A DNA stretch of 64,000 nucleotides, from assembly GCF_003259335.1 (NCBI RefSeq), contig NZ_QLLL01000006.1, positions 62,001 to 126,000 of the forward strand. The letters run 5' to 3'. Numbering within the stretch: position 1 is the stretch's first letter; every line of letters begins with the position of its first letter. The stretch comes from Chitinophaga skermanii (GTDB lineage: Bacteria > Bacteroidota > Bacteroidia > Chitinophagales > Chitinophagaceae). The notes under the pieces are model-generated. The model worked only from the letters and a program-made list of their open reading frames with translations, was not told where the DNA came from and ran no database searches. Shown one piece after another: positions 8,838 through 18,114 of this stretch. Position numbers and translations under genes: made by a program.

Positions 8838-11645
8838 TTAATAACTAAATAACTGCTGCAACGGGATGATAAACTCGAATTTATTCCGTAACCCGGCATC
8901 TTGCGGATCGGGGTCCAGCAGGTGACTAAAGCGGGCACCGAAAGTAAACGGAATGGTGTTACCAATTTTCGTATCGAAGAATAATTCGCCGCCGGTACTA
9001 TTGTATTGGCCGTGACCATTGTAGGTAACATTCGTTGTTCTACTATAATCGTAGAAGAGGTTGCCCCGGATACGCATAAAGTAGAGCAAATTCGCGAAAC
9101 CCCAATCGGGGTAAGCAATAGGGAAATGGTAGTTCACCCCTATCTTGTAGATTTTGCTATAGAATGGCTTGTTATACCCCCTTGCATACACGAAATTATC
9201 TGTAAAGCGGTAAGCGCTGGCCGTGTCGATATATTGATATGCTGTATTGATAACGATATTGTGGTTGCGCATAAAGCCAGGTAGGTACAAATCTAGTTTC
9301 GCGTATAATTGCTGTGCAGCAGCATTGCTTACAGAGCGGCTGTATTGTACTAAGAAGTTTTGCCCGAAGTGCGAGAACAAGTTTTGCCTTGCCTTCATGC
9401 GTTGTTGGTTAAACGTGAAAGCTGTGGAGAAATATTGCAGGTTATTGTATTTGAATTGATATTTCGAACCGCTGGCCTCTGTGCGTTGCACATAATTGTA
9501 GCTACCCGATAATCCCATACTGCGGCCAAACTTGCCCGACGATAAATTGAATGGCAACGCAACGCCTACGTTCGCATTGGTTTCATTCCACACTAATTGT
9601 TCCGTTCTGCTTACTTGGATATGCCTATTCGCCGTATAATTCAAACCCGCCGAGAGATACGGGAATAATTGGGCATACACCAAACTGCCTCCTACTTTAT
9701 GACTTTGCTCGTTGTTATTATAGGTATAACTCAACGCTGTTTGCGTAGTATTTAAAATGTTGTTGCCGTAAATGGTAAAACTATATTCAGGATCGTCGAA
9801 CGTGGGAATCCATGAATGCAGGTTGATGAATTTGCGGAATTGTGAATATTTCTTCGTGGTGAATGTGCGTTCCGGCAGATGGCTAACGATAAGCGAATCT
9901 TCGCCAAAAGTGGGTGCTAAATAAGGTGCGTGTGTTGTGTTGTAAATATTGAAGGGCGTTGCACTTTGTATAGACGATGCGAAGATTTTATCGCCTTGCG
10001 ATGTAAATTCCGAGAAGCGGATTTCTCCATTTCTTGCCGCGATGGCATTTACGTTATTTGCACGATCGGTTAATTGTACCACTTGTTGTGTGCCGGGCAA
10101 CAGCGCAAAACCATTGCTCACATCTTTATAATTCGCCGTAAAAAGGATCGTATCGCTTATTGGGTTTACGGCTCCTAAAACGTTGGCCGTAAAGGCTACC
10201 AGCGTATCTACTTGGTCGGTGTAAACATTTTGCGCAATCATACCCATGTTTCCATTCCTATCGCGCACGGTACTTACAACTGCGCTATCGTTTTGCATAT
10301 AGCGCGGATAGGTGTAGTACCAATCTGCTGGGTTGGCAAGGGTTTTCTTCCGTTCACCGCTGTTTGCATCTACGATATCGAGGTACACTTTCATATCATT
10401 TTCTTGCCTTACTGCTACGATATTTTGTACATCGTGCGATAAGCTGGGCGAGAAGTATCTTGATTTTGAAGTAAGCTTGCGCGTTTTGCCGGTATTAATG
10501 TCATGCAAACGAATGATAGAATAGTTTTCATATCCCCAGCGTGGATGGTTCCTGCTTTCGGTATACACGATCCAATTATCTTGTACGTGAAAGTAATCGT
10601 CGAAGTTGTAGCCGGGTGCGAATATTTTTTCCTCCTTGCCATTGTCGTGTAAACGGTAGAAGGCGGGGATGGTTTTATACGTATTCTTTACTACGATCCA
10701 GCCGTTGTTTGTAGCATTGATCCAATTGTAGTTGGCAACTTGCTTCTCCAACGGGGTAATGGTGTCTACTTTTGTAGAGGATAAGTGAGCAGCGGCAGCG
10801 GTCCATTGTGCTTGGTACGAGGCTAGGGCGGCTTTATAGAAATGAGCAGCGTTCATGCCGGTATGGCGCTTCAGGCTTTGGGAGAAGGGGTAGAATACGC
10901 CTTTGAAACGAACAGCTTCATCCATTACTTTAGGCCAAAAGTTTTGGCCGTATTGCGTGCGGCCGTAGGCTGTCATTATATAACCGTATGCATAGTGATC
11001 GGGCACGTAATCGCGGTACGAGCCGTTACGGATTTTCATGTAGTTATATTGCTTACGAGAGAAGGTGAGTCCTCTAAAGCCTTTATAAAAGTTGGATAAG
11101 CGACCACGGCCGTGTAAGCTGAGTGCGGTTTCTGTTACTACGGCATCGCCTTCCCAGAACCAATTAGGGAGCGCTATATTGGTGATGGCAGCTTGACCTA
11201 ATTGTCCACCCAAATAAGAAAACACGTTGGATATTCCTTTCCGAGCATTCGCGTTTTGCAGCACGTGCCTGAATTCGTGGATAGCTAATTGGTCGGTCCA
11301 GTATAAGGCGCCTAGATCTTGCGAATTAGGTGGGGGTGTCATATAGAATTCTGAACGGAATGGGCCGAGTTGTACATAGCCGTTGGCCAATAAACTTTCG
11401 TTCTGTAGTACGATATCCACCTTTCTGCGCATAGGACCTATGGTAGAAGGTTTGGCAGCGATATAGCTTAATAAATTGGCTACATGTTGACCATCCTTAT
11501 ACAAAGCCTTTGGAAATATTACCCGTAGCGACGAGGTATCTATTTGCATCCAACGATGTGCGGGCCTGTTACCGCCGAATTGTTGGGCCCATGCCGGGAT
11601 AGAGAAAAGGATCAAAATATATACAAACAGGGATCGTTTGGGCAT
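8838..11645 (-). CDS. Outer-membrane protein with N-terminal HExxH peptidase-like domain, propeller and C-terminal beta-barrel
   Basis: A 935-residue exported protein from the ATG at 11645 (MPKRSLFVYILILFSIPAWAQQ is a signal peptide; a start at 11687 would place 14 residues before it). Residues about 25-190 resemble gluzincin 'peptidase MA' domains: HEFRH at 123-127 is an HExxH zinc motif and Glu165 in NWFWEGDAVVTE is a candidate third ligand. The middle (about 270-590) has WD/TolB-like repeat texture (YTESRNHPRWGYENYSI, FSPSLSHD). The last 300 residues alternate aromatic beta strands like an outer-membrane barrel and end in Tyr. It is presumably anchored in the outer membrane with the catalytic-like domain exposed. 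Substrate and actual activity are unknown. Confidence 0.8.
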   Translation of the reverse strand: MPKRSLFVYILILFSIPAWAQQFGGNRPAHRWMQIDTSSLRVIFPKALYKDGQHVANLLSYIAAKPSTIGPMRRKVDIVLQNESLLANGYVQLGPFRSEFYMTPPPNSQDLGALYWTDQLAIHEFRHVLQNANARKGISNVFSYLGGQLGQAAITNIALPNWFWEGDAVVTETALSLHGRGRLSNFYKGFRGLTFSRKQYNYMKIRNGSYRDYVPDHYAYGYIMTAYGRTQYGQNFWPKVMDEAVRFKGVFYPFSQSLKRHTGMNAAHFYKAALASYQAQWTAAAAHLSSTKVDTITPLEKQVANYNWINATNNGWIVVKNTYKTIPAFYRLHDNGKEEKIFAPGYNFDDYFHVQDNWIVYTESRNHPRWGYENYSIIRLHDINTGKTRKLTSKSRYFSPSLSHDVQNIVAVRQENDMKVYLDIVDANSGERKKTLANPADWYYTYPRYMQNDSAVVSTVRDRNGNMGMIAQNVYTDQVDTLVAFTANVLGAVNPISDTILFTANYKDVSNGFALLPGTQQVVQLTDRANNVNAIAARNGEIRFSEFTSQGDKIFASSIQSATPFNIYNTTHAPYLAPTFGEDSLIVSHLPERTFTTKKYSQFRKFINLHSWIPTFDDPEYSFTIYGNNILNTTQTALSYTYNNNEQSHKVGGSLVYAQLFPYLSAGLNYTANRHIQVSRTEQLVWNETNANVGVALPFNLSSGKFGRSMGLSGSYNYVQRTEASGSKYQFKYNNLQYFSTAFTFNQQRMKARQNLFSHFGQNFLVQYSRSVSNAAAQQLYAKLDLYLPGFMRNHNIVINTAYQYIDTASAYRFTDNFVYARGYNKPFYSKIYKIGVNYHFPIAYPDWGFANLLYFMRIRGNLFYDYSRTTNVTYNGHGQYNSTGGELFFDTKIGNTIPFTFGARFSHLLDPDPQDAGLRNKFEFIIPLQQLFSY

Positions 11646-11785
11646 AAGAAAAGAAATATGAGCACTCAATATAATACTTCCTGGCAAGAAGTAAATACGT
11701 GGACCGGGAAGTTAATATAAAACCGCTATACACAAGTTTTACACAGGGCCAACACGGCGATTAGCATCCAAAGGGTATAAATGCG

Positions 11786-11793
11786 TATTTTTG
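11786..11793 (+). promoter_or_regulatory. Candidate -7 element for the IscA-like gene
   Basis: TATTTTTG matches TAnnTTTG exactly and ends 17 bp before the ATG at 11811. No convincing TTTG is found 19 bp upstream. It would give a leader of only about 10 nt. Confidence 0.4.
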
Positions 11794-11810
11794 TGATAGA
11801 ATTTTATAAC

Positions 11811-12152
11811 ATGGACATTACAACTGCACCTGTATTATTAACTGCCGGCGCCATCAAAGAATTAAAGCGTTTGATGAGCGAGGAAAGTTTTGATCAGAAG
11901 AACGTATTACGCGTAGGCGTAAAAGGCGGTGGCTGCTCGGGCATGTCATACGTTTTGGGATTCGACGAACCAGCCGAAGATGATTCTACCTACGACATTG
12001 AAGGTATACCTGTTGCGATGAAGAAATCACACGGCATCTATTTATACGGTATGGAGATCGATTTCCAAGATGGTTTAAACGCCCGTGGATTCACTTTCCA
12101 AAACCCGAATGCTTCGAGCACTTGTGGTTGTGGAACATCCTTTGCCGTATAA
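11811..12152 (+). CDS. HesB/IscA family iron-sulfur cluster carrier
   Basis: Small A-type carrier involved in assembling Fe-S clusters on apo-proteins in the cytosol. The 113-residue product has the three family cysteines: Cys42 in KGGGCSGMSY and the C-terminal pair Cys105/Cys107 in STCGCGTSF. I chose the ATG at 11811 rather than an in-frame ATG at 11781, because the family starts near here and a TATTTTTG promoter box lies between the two. IscA, ErpA and SufA cannot be told apart from sequence alone. No isc or suf genes adjoin it; it is closed by a strong terminator. Confidence 0.92.
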   Translation: MDITTAPVLLTAGAIKELKRLMSEESFDQKNVLRVGVKGGGCSGMSYVLGFDEPAEDDSTYDIEGIPVAMKKSHGIYLYGMEIDFQDGLNARGFTFQNPNASSTCGCGTSFAV

Positions 12153-12179
12153 CCAACCGGCCATCCAAAAATAATTTTG

Positions 12180-12222
12180 CAACAGCTCTCTTTACGTTTG
12201 TAAGGAGAGCTGTTGTGTTTTT
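12180..12222 (+). terminator. Intrinsic terminator of the IscA-like gene
   Basis: A perfect 11-bp stem (CAACAGCTCTC 12180-12190, GAGAGCTGTTG 12205-12215) is followed by GTTTTT. It separates two convergent genes, and its T-tract overlaps the stop codon of the opposing gene at 12221. Confidence 0.85.
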
Positions 12223-13252
12223 AGCGCACATTCACAATCCCTTCCGCATCTTGTCCTATGATATTTACGGAACCTTTTTTCGTAGCGGGGTTGCCGGGCA
12301 TATCATATGTTTTACCATTGAGCAATACGCGAATACCTACCGTGGTAGCAGATTCGTAAACGGTATACGTAGCATTTTTGTTTGTGAAAGTGAGGGTGGT
12401 TTCTTTGCCAAAGGGTTCGTACGAAAATACGAGATCTTTCTCCTCCCCTTGTGCACGGAATGGGTAGGAGAACTCTACGCTATCGGAATTGGCTTTGAGT
12501 AAAGCGTAATGCAACACATCGCCTTGTCTGAATAGGACTACTTGCTTGTTGTTCTTTTGCAGGTTGACGGAGAAGAAGGGTTTAGCTTCAGCTGTTACCA
12601 ATTCAAAATATGCATTCGTTACCATTTTATGGTTCACACGTTGCTGTATCGTAACTCCTGCATAAGGAAACGTGGTGGCATCTTCTTCTATGATTTCCCA
12701 TTCAATGGGTTCGTTGCCTTCTACTTTGAACGTACTAAATTGGTGCCAGCAGCAACCGCTTTTCGTCATGGTGTGAATCTCTTTTTTCTTCGCATCTATT
12801 TGGAACATGCCGCAGTAATCTTGTGCTAAGCGGGTAAAACTTTCGCTGTGTTGAAAGCCGTTTGTAGTGGCGAGGTATACTTGGAAAGAAGGGCCACCGT
12901 AGCAAGAATTTTGCCCATCACACAGTGCAAAATCTTTCTTCCCATCGAAGTTCACATCTTCATAAATGAGTACACTTTGTTCCCCGTAAGGCAGTTCCTT
13001 TATATTGGCAACGGCTTTGCCTTTGTGTAACCATAAAGCGAGTTGTTCACTTTCTTGGGTGAGGATGCGTTTGTTATTGGCTTTTGAGAAGATTTCCACT
13101 TTCCCTTCACCACTGCAATAGCCGGAAGAATCGCATTCGGCAACGGCAATTTTCGCGTAGTAATCTTTTGAGAAATCGTCGAGTTTGAATACTTTTTGGG
13201 CGTTAAGTTGAAGGCCGAGAAGGAGGCAAACGAATGGGAGAAGGTGTTTCAT
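12221..13252 (-). CDS. Secreted protein, XAC2610-like
   Basis: A 343-residue exported protein with signal peptide MKHLLPFVCLLLGLQLNA. The central portion has IYEDVNFDGKKDFALCDG followed by CYGGPSFQVYLAT, which resembles the XAC2610-like family of periplasmic proteins of unknown function; the DxNxDGxxD stretch is FG-GAP/calcium-loop-like. Seven or so cysteines (SGYCSGEG, CDGQNSCYGG, DYCG, SGCCW) suggest disulfides in the periplasm. The C-terminal 150 residues are beta-rich and end in a stretch about NIIGQDAEGIVNVR. Function is not known; the family call is tentative. Confidence 0.8.
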   Translation of the reverse strand: MKHLLPFVCLLLGLQLNAQKVFKLDDFSKDYYAKIAVAECDSSGYCSGEGKVEIFSKANNKRILTQESEQLALWLHKGKAVANIKELPYGEQSVLIYEDVNFDGKKDFALCDGQNSCYGGPSFQVYLATTNGFQHSESFTRLAQDYCGMFQIDAKKKEIHTMTKSGCCWHQFSTFKVEGNEPIEWEIIEEDATTFPYAGVTIQQRVNHKMVTNAYFELVTAEAKPFFSVNLQKNNKQVVLFRQGDVLHYALLKANSDSVEFSYPFRAQGEEKDLVFSYEPFGKETTLTFTNKNATYTVYESATTVGIRVLLNGKTYDMPGNPATKKGSVNIIGQDAEGIVNVR

Positions 13253-13274
13253 AGATAGCTAGATATGTTAGCTG

Positions 13275-13282
13275 CAAAGTTA
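13275..13282 (-). promoter_or_regulatory. Candidate -7 element for the XAC2610-like gene
   Basis: On the minus strand TAACTTTG matches TAnnTTTG and lies 22 bp before the start codon at 13252. No TTTG is found at the expected -33 distance. Confidence 0.35.
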
Positions 13283-13406
13283 ACGCATTATAGAAAATTG
13301 AAGGACTATCAAACTAATCTATACTCCGCTATAAATTAAAATCATTTCGTACATTCAAGAAGTATAATTTAAACCATAGCTTTTCGCCTAAAAAAATTAC
13401 ACGTAC

Positions 13407-13757
13407 ATGAGTACAATTGTATTGCAACTACTCGGTGCCTGGTTCATTGTATTTGTTCCTCTTGCGATGATTTACCTTTTCTCAAGATCGGCCAGTGAAG
13501 TAGATAAAGACATTAAAGACACCTTAGCAAATTACGGATTCAAAGTATTATCGATTAAAGCCACTTACAAGCAATTTCCTTATACCCCCCATGATGCCAA
13601 TATAAACATGGCGGCATTGGAGTACCAAGTTGCTTATAAGGAAGTAACGTTTCAAACCCCGCGCGGCAAACAATCTTCTCTTGTAGCCATCGAATACGAA
13701 ATGTATGATAAACCAATCCTCCATTTCGAAGTAGATTACAAGCAATTGGCTTCATAA
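13407..13757 (+). CDS. Small membrane-anchored hypothetical protein
   Basis: A 116-residue protein with one N-terminal membrane segment (about residues 5-26, LQLLGAWFIVFVPLAMIYLFS) followed by a soluble alpha/beta domain (..YGFKVLSIKATYKQFPY .. ILHFEVDYKQLAS). I do not recognise a family. Topology suggests an inner-membrane anchor with a small domain on one side. It is followed by a DUF4291 gene on the same strand after 114 bp, where a TAGTTTTG box (13784-13791) suggests separate transcription. The start ATG is the only plausible one. Confidence 0.7.
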   Translation: MSTIVLQLLGAWFIVFVPLAMIYLFSRSASEVDKDIKDTLANYGFKVLSIKATYKQFPYTPHDANINMAALEYQVAYKEVTFQTPRGKQSSLVAIEYEMYDKPILHFEVDYKQLAS

Positions 13758-13783
13758 TCAATAAATATTTAAAAGATTTCTCC

Positions 13784-13791
13784 TAGTTTTG
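13784..13791 (+). promoter_or_regulatory. Candidate -7 element for the DUF4291 gene
   Basis: TAGTTTTG fits TAnnTTTG and lies 80 bp before the ATG at 13872. No TTTG at the -33 distance. Confidence 0.3.
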
Positions 13792-13871
13792 TATACGATT
13801 CGCAACTGTTAACCCGTTAGCTTCCAAAGGAACATTTCCGAATAAGACATACCGATATAAACATTTAACCT

Positions 13872-14465
13872 ATGAAGGATAGAATCATCCGTGCCTCGTA
13901 CGACGAGGAAACTATTACTGTGTACCAAGCTTTCAATACACACATTGCCCAAGCTGCCGTGAGAAGAGGCACCTTTTGCGCCCCTTTCAAACGCGACCGC
14001 ATGACTTGGATTAAACCATCTTTTTTGTGGATGATGTACCGCTCTGGCTGGGCCACCAAGGAAAACCAAGAGCATATCTTAGCCGTCAAACTAAAACGCG
14101 CCGGCTTCGAAGAAGCCCTTTCCATGGCCACCTTAGCCACCTTCAACACCTTCATCTACACCACAAAAGAAGACTGGCAATCCCAATTACAATCTACTCC
14201 CGTTCGCGTACAATGGGACCCAGAAAAGGACCTTCATCTAAACCCGCTCCCCTACCGATCCATCCAAATCGGCCTCAGCGGCGAAGCCGTCCACCGATAC
14301 CTCGACAATTGGATTGTAGATGTACAAGACATCACGCCCTTCTGCAAAGAAGTGCACCACCTTGTTCAAACCAATCAACTCGAAGCCGCCCAACAGGAAC
14401 TTCCCGCAGAACTGGAATACCCTCTCCCCTTCAAAATCGGCGAAACCATTAACCTTTCAGTATAA
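13872..14465 (+). CDS. DUF4291 family protein
   Basis: A 197-residue cytosolic protein carrying the DUF4291 hallmark RMTWIKPSFLWMMYRSGWATKENQEHIL (about residues 43-70) and the later motif VQWDPEKDLHLNPLPYRSIQIGL. DUF4291 proteins are widespread in bacteria and fungi but have no settled function in what I know. It stands alone with an upstream TAGTTTTG box and a perfect 14-bp terminator downstream. Codon use in the second half is more C-rich than in its neighbours, which might reflect transfer, though this is a visual impression only. Confidence 0.88.
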   Translation: MKDRIIRASYDEETITVYQAFNTHIAQAAVRRGTFCAPFKRDRMTWIKPSFLWMMYRSGWATKENQEHILAVKLKRAGFEEALSMATLATFNTFIYTTKEDWQSQLQSTPVRVQWDPEKDLHLNPLPYRSIQIGLSGEAVHRYLDNWIVDVQDITPFCKEVHHLVQTNQLEAAQQELPAELEYPLPFKIGETINLSV

Positions 14466-14471
14466 AAGAAA

Positions 14472-14506
14472 ACAAAAGCCCTTGTCACAACTACAAGGGC
14501 TTTTGT
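14472..14506 (+). terminator. Intrinsic terminator of the DUF4291 gene
   Basis: A perfect 14-bp inverted repeat (14472-14485 and 14493-14506, core AAGCCCTTG / CAAGGGCTT) with a 7-nt loop ends in TTTTGT. It can act in both directions. Confidence 0.85.
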
Positions 14507-14571
14507 TATATCATTAAACTACAAGTCCATACTAAAACACTAAACAACACTCTCCCCACAGCAGCGCCCCA

Positions 14572-14735
14572 CTGCCCTTCACTACAGTAGCAAAGAAGCC
14601 CCATCTCTGCCCCGATCCAACGGCTACGAAGTACATTAGCCGTTGGTCCTCCTTTCTTTGGTTACTTTCTTTGGAGAAGCAAAGAAAGTAACAAATAGGA
14701 TCAATGCTAACTATACAAGGCCGCCGCCCAAGCGT
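14572..14735 (+). repeat. Palindromic intergenic repeat, copy 1
   Basis: A two-hairpin element that recurs at 20.26-20.42 kb. Stem A: CCAACGGCTA (14617-14626) with TAGCCGTTGG (14637-14646), loop 10. Stem B: GTTACTTTCTTTG (14661-14673) with CAAAGAAAGTAAC (14680-14692), loop GAGAAG. Bases 14647-14703 are identical to 20334-20390 over 57 positions. A GCCCTTCAC.ACAGTAGCA block precedes stem A in both copies and a CCGCCGCC block follows stem B. There is no reading frame. It lies between the DUF4291 and secDF terminators. Confidence 0.85.
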
Positions 14736-14741
14736 AAAATA

Positions 14742-14777
14742 AAAAACGGTCTCTACATAATTGTAAAGACCGTTTTT
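14742..14777 (-). terminator. Intrinsic terminator of secDF
   Basis: AAAAACGGTCT (14742-14752) and AGACCGTTTTT (14767-14777) form an 11-bp stem. On the minus strand it ends in six T. It lies just past the secDF stop at 14799. Confidence 0.85.
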
Positions 14778-14798
14778 ATAGCTGAATAAAATTAGAAA

Positions 14799-17700
14799 CT
14801 ATTTCTTAGCTGGAGCAGCAGTTTTTGCTGCTGAAACTTCCAAAGCATCTCCTTCATCCATTAATTTATTCTTCTTATCGAAGTCTACCAAGATAGGTGC
14901 AGCTACGAAGATAGAAGAGTAAGTACCAGTGATTACACCGATCAACATCGCGAAGGCGAAACCGCGTGTAACGTCGCCACCGAAGATGAAGAGAACCAAG
15001 ATAGTGATGAATACTGTGAAAGAAGTCATTACTGTACGGCTCAATGTATCGTTAATCGCCAAGTTGATGATTTCATCTCTTGTACCTGGTTTACGATTAC
15101 GGAAGTATTCACGGATACGATCGAATACGATAACGGTATCGTTCATAGAGAAACCGATAACTGTTAAGATCGCCGCGATAAAGTGCTGGTCGATTTCTAA
15201 TGGGAAGCTTACCCAGTTACGGCAGAATGAGAATACCGCCAAGGTAACTGCCACGTCGTGTAATAACGAGAAGATAGTACCGATAGAGTATTGCCATTTG
15301 CTGAATCGCAATAAGATATACAAGAAGATCGCTGCGATAGATAAAACGGTTGCCCAAACGGCGCCTGTTCTTAAATCGTTAGAGATCGTTGGAGATACTG
15401 TTTGCGTACCCAATACGTATTTAGAGATGAATGTGCTCTTATCTGTATTAGCTGGGTAGTAAGATTTCAAACCGTTGTACAAAGCTTCTACTACTTGATC
15501 ATCAGCAGCAACGCTTTGTTCTTCGATTTTGTAAGCAGTGGTGATGTTCAATTTGTTTGCTTCACCTACAGTTTTAACAACGGGTGCTTCATCACCGAAT
15601 ACTGGTTTCAATTTCTCACGCACGTCACCTTCTTTCATGTGGGTTGGGAACAACACAGTGTAGCTACGGCCACCTGAGAAGTCAACACCATGATCGAAAC
15701 CGTTGAAGAAAGAAGCTACACCCAATACCATTACGATAGCAGAGATGATGTAAGCGATTCTACGTTTTCCAACGAAGTCGAATTTAACGTGTTTGAAGAT
15801 TTTTTGAGAGATCGGTGTAAAGTATTCGAAGTGTTTCTTACGCTTCATCCAGAAGTCGGTTACCATACGAGAAACCAAGATACCACAGAATAAAGAGAGT
15901 AAGAGACCAATGATTTGTGTAGTAGCGAAACCTAACACAGGACCTAAACCGAAGTAGAACAAGATCAAGGCTGTGATCAATGAAGTAACGTGACCGTCGA
16001 GTACAGGTGCATAAGAGCGTTTGTAACCGTCGTTTACAGCATCGACATAAGATTTACCATGAGACAATTCGTCTTTAATCCTTTCGAAGATGATTACGTT
16101 CGTATCTACGGCCATACCGATGGTTAATACTAAACCTGCGATACCAGCCATCGTTAACGTAGCACCTAAAGATGCAAGGATACCGAATGTGAACAACAAG
16201 TTCAAGATCAACGCGATGTTAGCAACGATACCAGCGGTATTGTAGTATACTAACATTAATACGAAGATAATTGCGAAAGAGATCGCGAAAGATTTAGCAC
16301 CGGCAGCTACTGATTCAGCACCTAAGGTAGGACCTACCACTTGGTCTTGCACAATTTTAGCTGGAGCAGGCATTTTACCAGACTTCAAGATGTTAGCCAA
16401 ATCTTTTGCTTCTTCCAAAGTGAAAGAACCAGAGATAGAAGAGCTACCATTAGGAATTTCTTGGTTGATACCAGGCGCAGAGTAAACGATACCATCTAAT
16501 ACAATCGCTACGAAGTTTCTGTCGTAAGGATTAGCACCGGTTGGATCTTTAGGTTTCAGCTCACCTGTTAATTTCTTCCATTCTCTAGCACCTACGTTAT
16601 CCATTTGCATGGTAATTTCTGGTGTACCGTTTTGGTCGAAGCTTTGGCGAGCGTCTACTACTCTTTCACCACTCACACGAGGTGCAGGGTTAAGAGGGTT
16701 TACTTTTAACGCGTATACTGTTAAGATTTCTGCATTGAGTTTTGCATCTTCAGCACCGTAAGCGAATACTACATCACGAGGCATTACCGCTTTAACAGCA
16801 GGGATTTGCGTGATAGCGCGGAAAGCCGCGGTATCTTTCGGCATGATGTAACCGATAGCAGGTGAAGGTTGCGGACGACCTTCTTGGTCGATCATTGGTT
16901 GTAAGATAGAGAATAACGGGTTCTCTTTCTTTGCTTGCGCTTGTTTATCGGCGATCGCTTTAGCAGAGTCGGAAAGACCAGCTTTAGATTTATCGTTCGC
17001 TAAGATATCGTTTAAGCTACCAGTTTTAGAAGTATCGTTTGGTGAAGCAGGCGTTGCAGCAACAGCAGCAGAATCTTTCTTCGCTGTAGTGTCGGCAACT
17101 ACGCTTTTACCATTCAATGCTAAGGCAGCCGCTTGGTTCATATTTTGCAAAGTACCGATGAATTCAGCGTTCTTGTGAACTTCTCTAAATTCGAGGTTAG
17201 CACTTGCTTGTAAATACTTACGTACGCGATCTACGTCATCAACACCAGCCAATTCAACAGAGATAATACCTCTTTTCTCGTCTAAGTTGATGTTTGGTTG
17301 CGCAACACCAAATTTATCAATACGCTTCATTAATACTAAGTAAGTATTCTTGATAGCACCTTTCGCTTCGTTGCGAATGATGTTCAATACTTGCTCGTTT
17401 GAAGTGTTGAAATTGATGTCTTTTTGGTAAGCATTACCAAAGATGGTTGCTAAGCTACCGCTTGGTGCGATCTCTTTGTAAGATTCACCAAACAAGGTAA
17501 CGAAGTCGGCTTGACTTGTTCTACGTTTTTCTTTCGCTCTTTCGATAGCTTGGTTGAAAGCTACATCTTTAGAGTTACCAGATAATGCGCGGATAACGTC
17601 TTCAACGCTAACTTCTAACACTACGTTGATACCACCTTGTAAATCCAGACCCAGGTTCAGTTCTTTTTCTTTGGCTTTGTTGTAGGTAGTGAACCATGGG

Positions 17701-17972
17701 AAACCCGCAATTTCTAGGTTCCTGGTGCTGTCTAAATAGGCCTTTTTCCTGTCTGAGATCAAATCGTCCAGCGTGTCTTGGTATAACGCTTGTAGTTCCT
17801 TATCGCCAGGATATTTCACTGAGGCAGAAGGGAATTCTTTGGCCACTTCATTTTCGGCCTGCTGCTTAATCTTCTTCTCATAGTTCCGCACCACAAACGT
17901 GAAGGACAATTGATACAAAGAGATAAGGATCAGTGCGACGGCAAAAAATCTAACCAGTCCTTTAAGTTGCAT
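14799..17972 (-). CDS. secDF: Protein translocase subunit SecDF (fused)
   Basis: Proton-motive-force driven membrane component that assists Sec-dependent export. The 1057 residues combine SecD and SecF, the common arrangement in Bacteroidota. Visible in order: TM1 (about 7-28), the SecD D1 motif NLGLDLQGGINVVLEV, a periplasmic domain enlarged by a low-complexity Ala/Lys/Asp/Ser-rich segment (about 290-345), a five-helix SecD block (..GMAVDTNVIIFERIKDEL), then SecF starting near residue 715 with GVDFSGGRSYTVLF and its five-helix block (NDTVIVFDRIREYF). It ends in a short Ala/Lys-rich tail. It has a good promoter and terminator of its own. Confidence 0.96.
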   Translation of the reverse strand: MQLKGLVRFFAVALILISLYQLSFTFVVRNYEKKIKQQAENEVAKEFPSASVKYPGDKELQALYQDTLDDLISDRKKAYLDSTRNLEIAGFPWFTTYNKAKEKELNLGLDLQGGINVVLEVSVEDVIRALSGNSKDVAFNQAIERAKEKRRTSQADFVTLFGESYKEIAPSGSLATIFGNAYQKDINFNTSNEQVLNIIRNEAKGAIKNTYLVLMKRIDKFGVAQPNINLDEKRGIISVELAGVDDVDRVRKYLQASANLEFREVHKNAEFIGTLQNMNQAAALALNGKSVVADTTAKKDSAAVAATPASPNDTSKTGSLNDILANDKSKAGLSDSAKAIADKQAQAKKENPLFSILQPMIDQEGRPQPSPAIGYIMPKDTAAFRAITQIPAVKAVMPRDVVFAYGAEDAKLNAEILTVYALKVNPLNPAPRVSGERVVDARQSFDQNGTPEITMQMDNVGAREWKKLTGELKPKDPTGANPYDRNFVAIVLDGIVYSAPGINQEIPNGSSSISGSFTLEEAKDLANILKSGKMPAPAKIVQDQVVGPTLGAESVAAGAKSFAISFAIIFVLMLVYYNTAGIVANIALILNLLFTFGILASLGATLTMAGIAGLVLTIGMAVDTNVIIFERIKDELSHGKSYVDAVNDGYKRSYAPVLDGHVTSLITALILFYFGLGPVLGFATTQIIGLLLSLFCGILVSRMVTDFWMKRKKHFEYFTPISQKIFKHVKFDFVGKRRIAYIISAIVMVLGVASFFNGFDHGVDFSGGRSYTVLFPTHMKEGDVREKLKPVFGDEAPVVKTVGEANKLNITTAYKIEEQSVAADDQVVEALYNGLKSYYPANTDKSTFISKYVLGTQTVSPTISNDLRTGAVWATVLSIAAIFLYILLRFSKWQYSIGTIFSLLHDVAVTLAVFSFCRNWVSFPLEIDQHFIAAILTVIGFSMNDTVIVFDRIREYFRNRKPGTRDEIINLAINDTLSRTVMTSFTVFITILVLFIFGGDVTRGFAFAMLIGVITGTYSSIFVAAPILVDFDKKNKLMDEGDALEVSAAKTAAPAKK

Positions 17973-18010
17973 ATTGTTTCGGGTTTATAATAAAAATTTT
18001 TTAAGAGTTG

Positions 18011-18040
18011 CAAAGATAGAATTTAAATTGATATATTAAA
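18011..18040 (-). promoter_or_regulatory. Candidate secDF promoter
   Basis: On the minus strand TTTA (18040-18037), 18 bases, then TATCTTTG (18018-18011), a full match to the -7 consensus, 38 bp before the ATG at 17972. Confidence 0.5.
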
Positions 18041-18114
18041 GCCCTGTAGAAAACTCATGAAAAACCGCTATATGATTGATTTTGAACAGTTCCAGGAAAT
18101 TTAATATACAACCT

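Noticed and set aside
14572..14735. Insertion sequence at the palindromic repeat
   Set aside because: No transposase frame, no terminal inverted repeats bounding the element and no target duplication seen.
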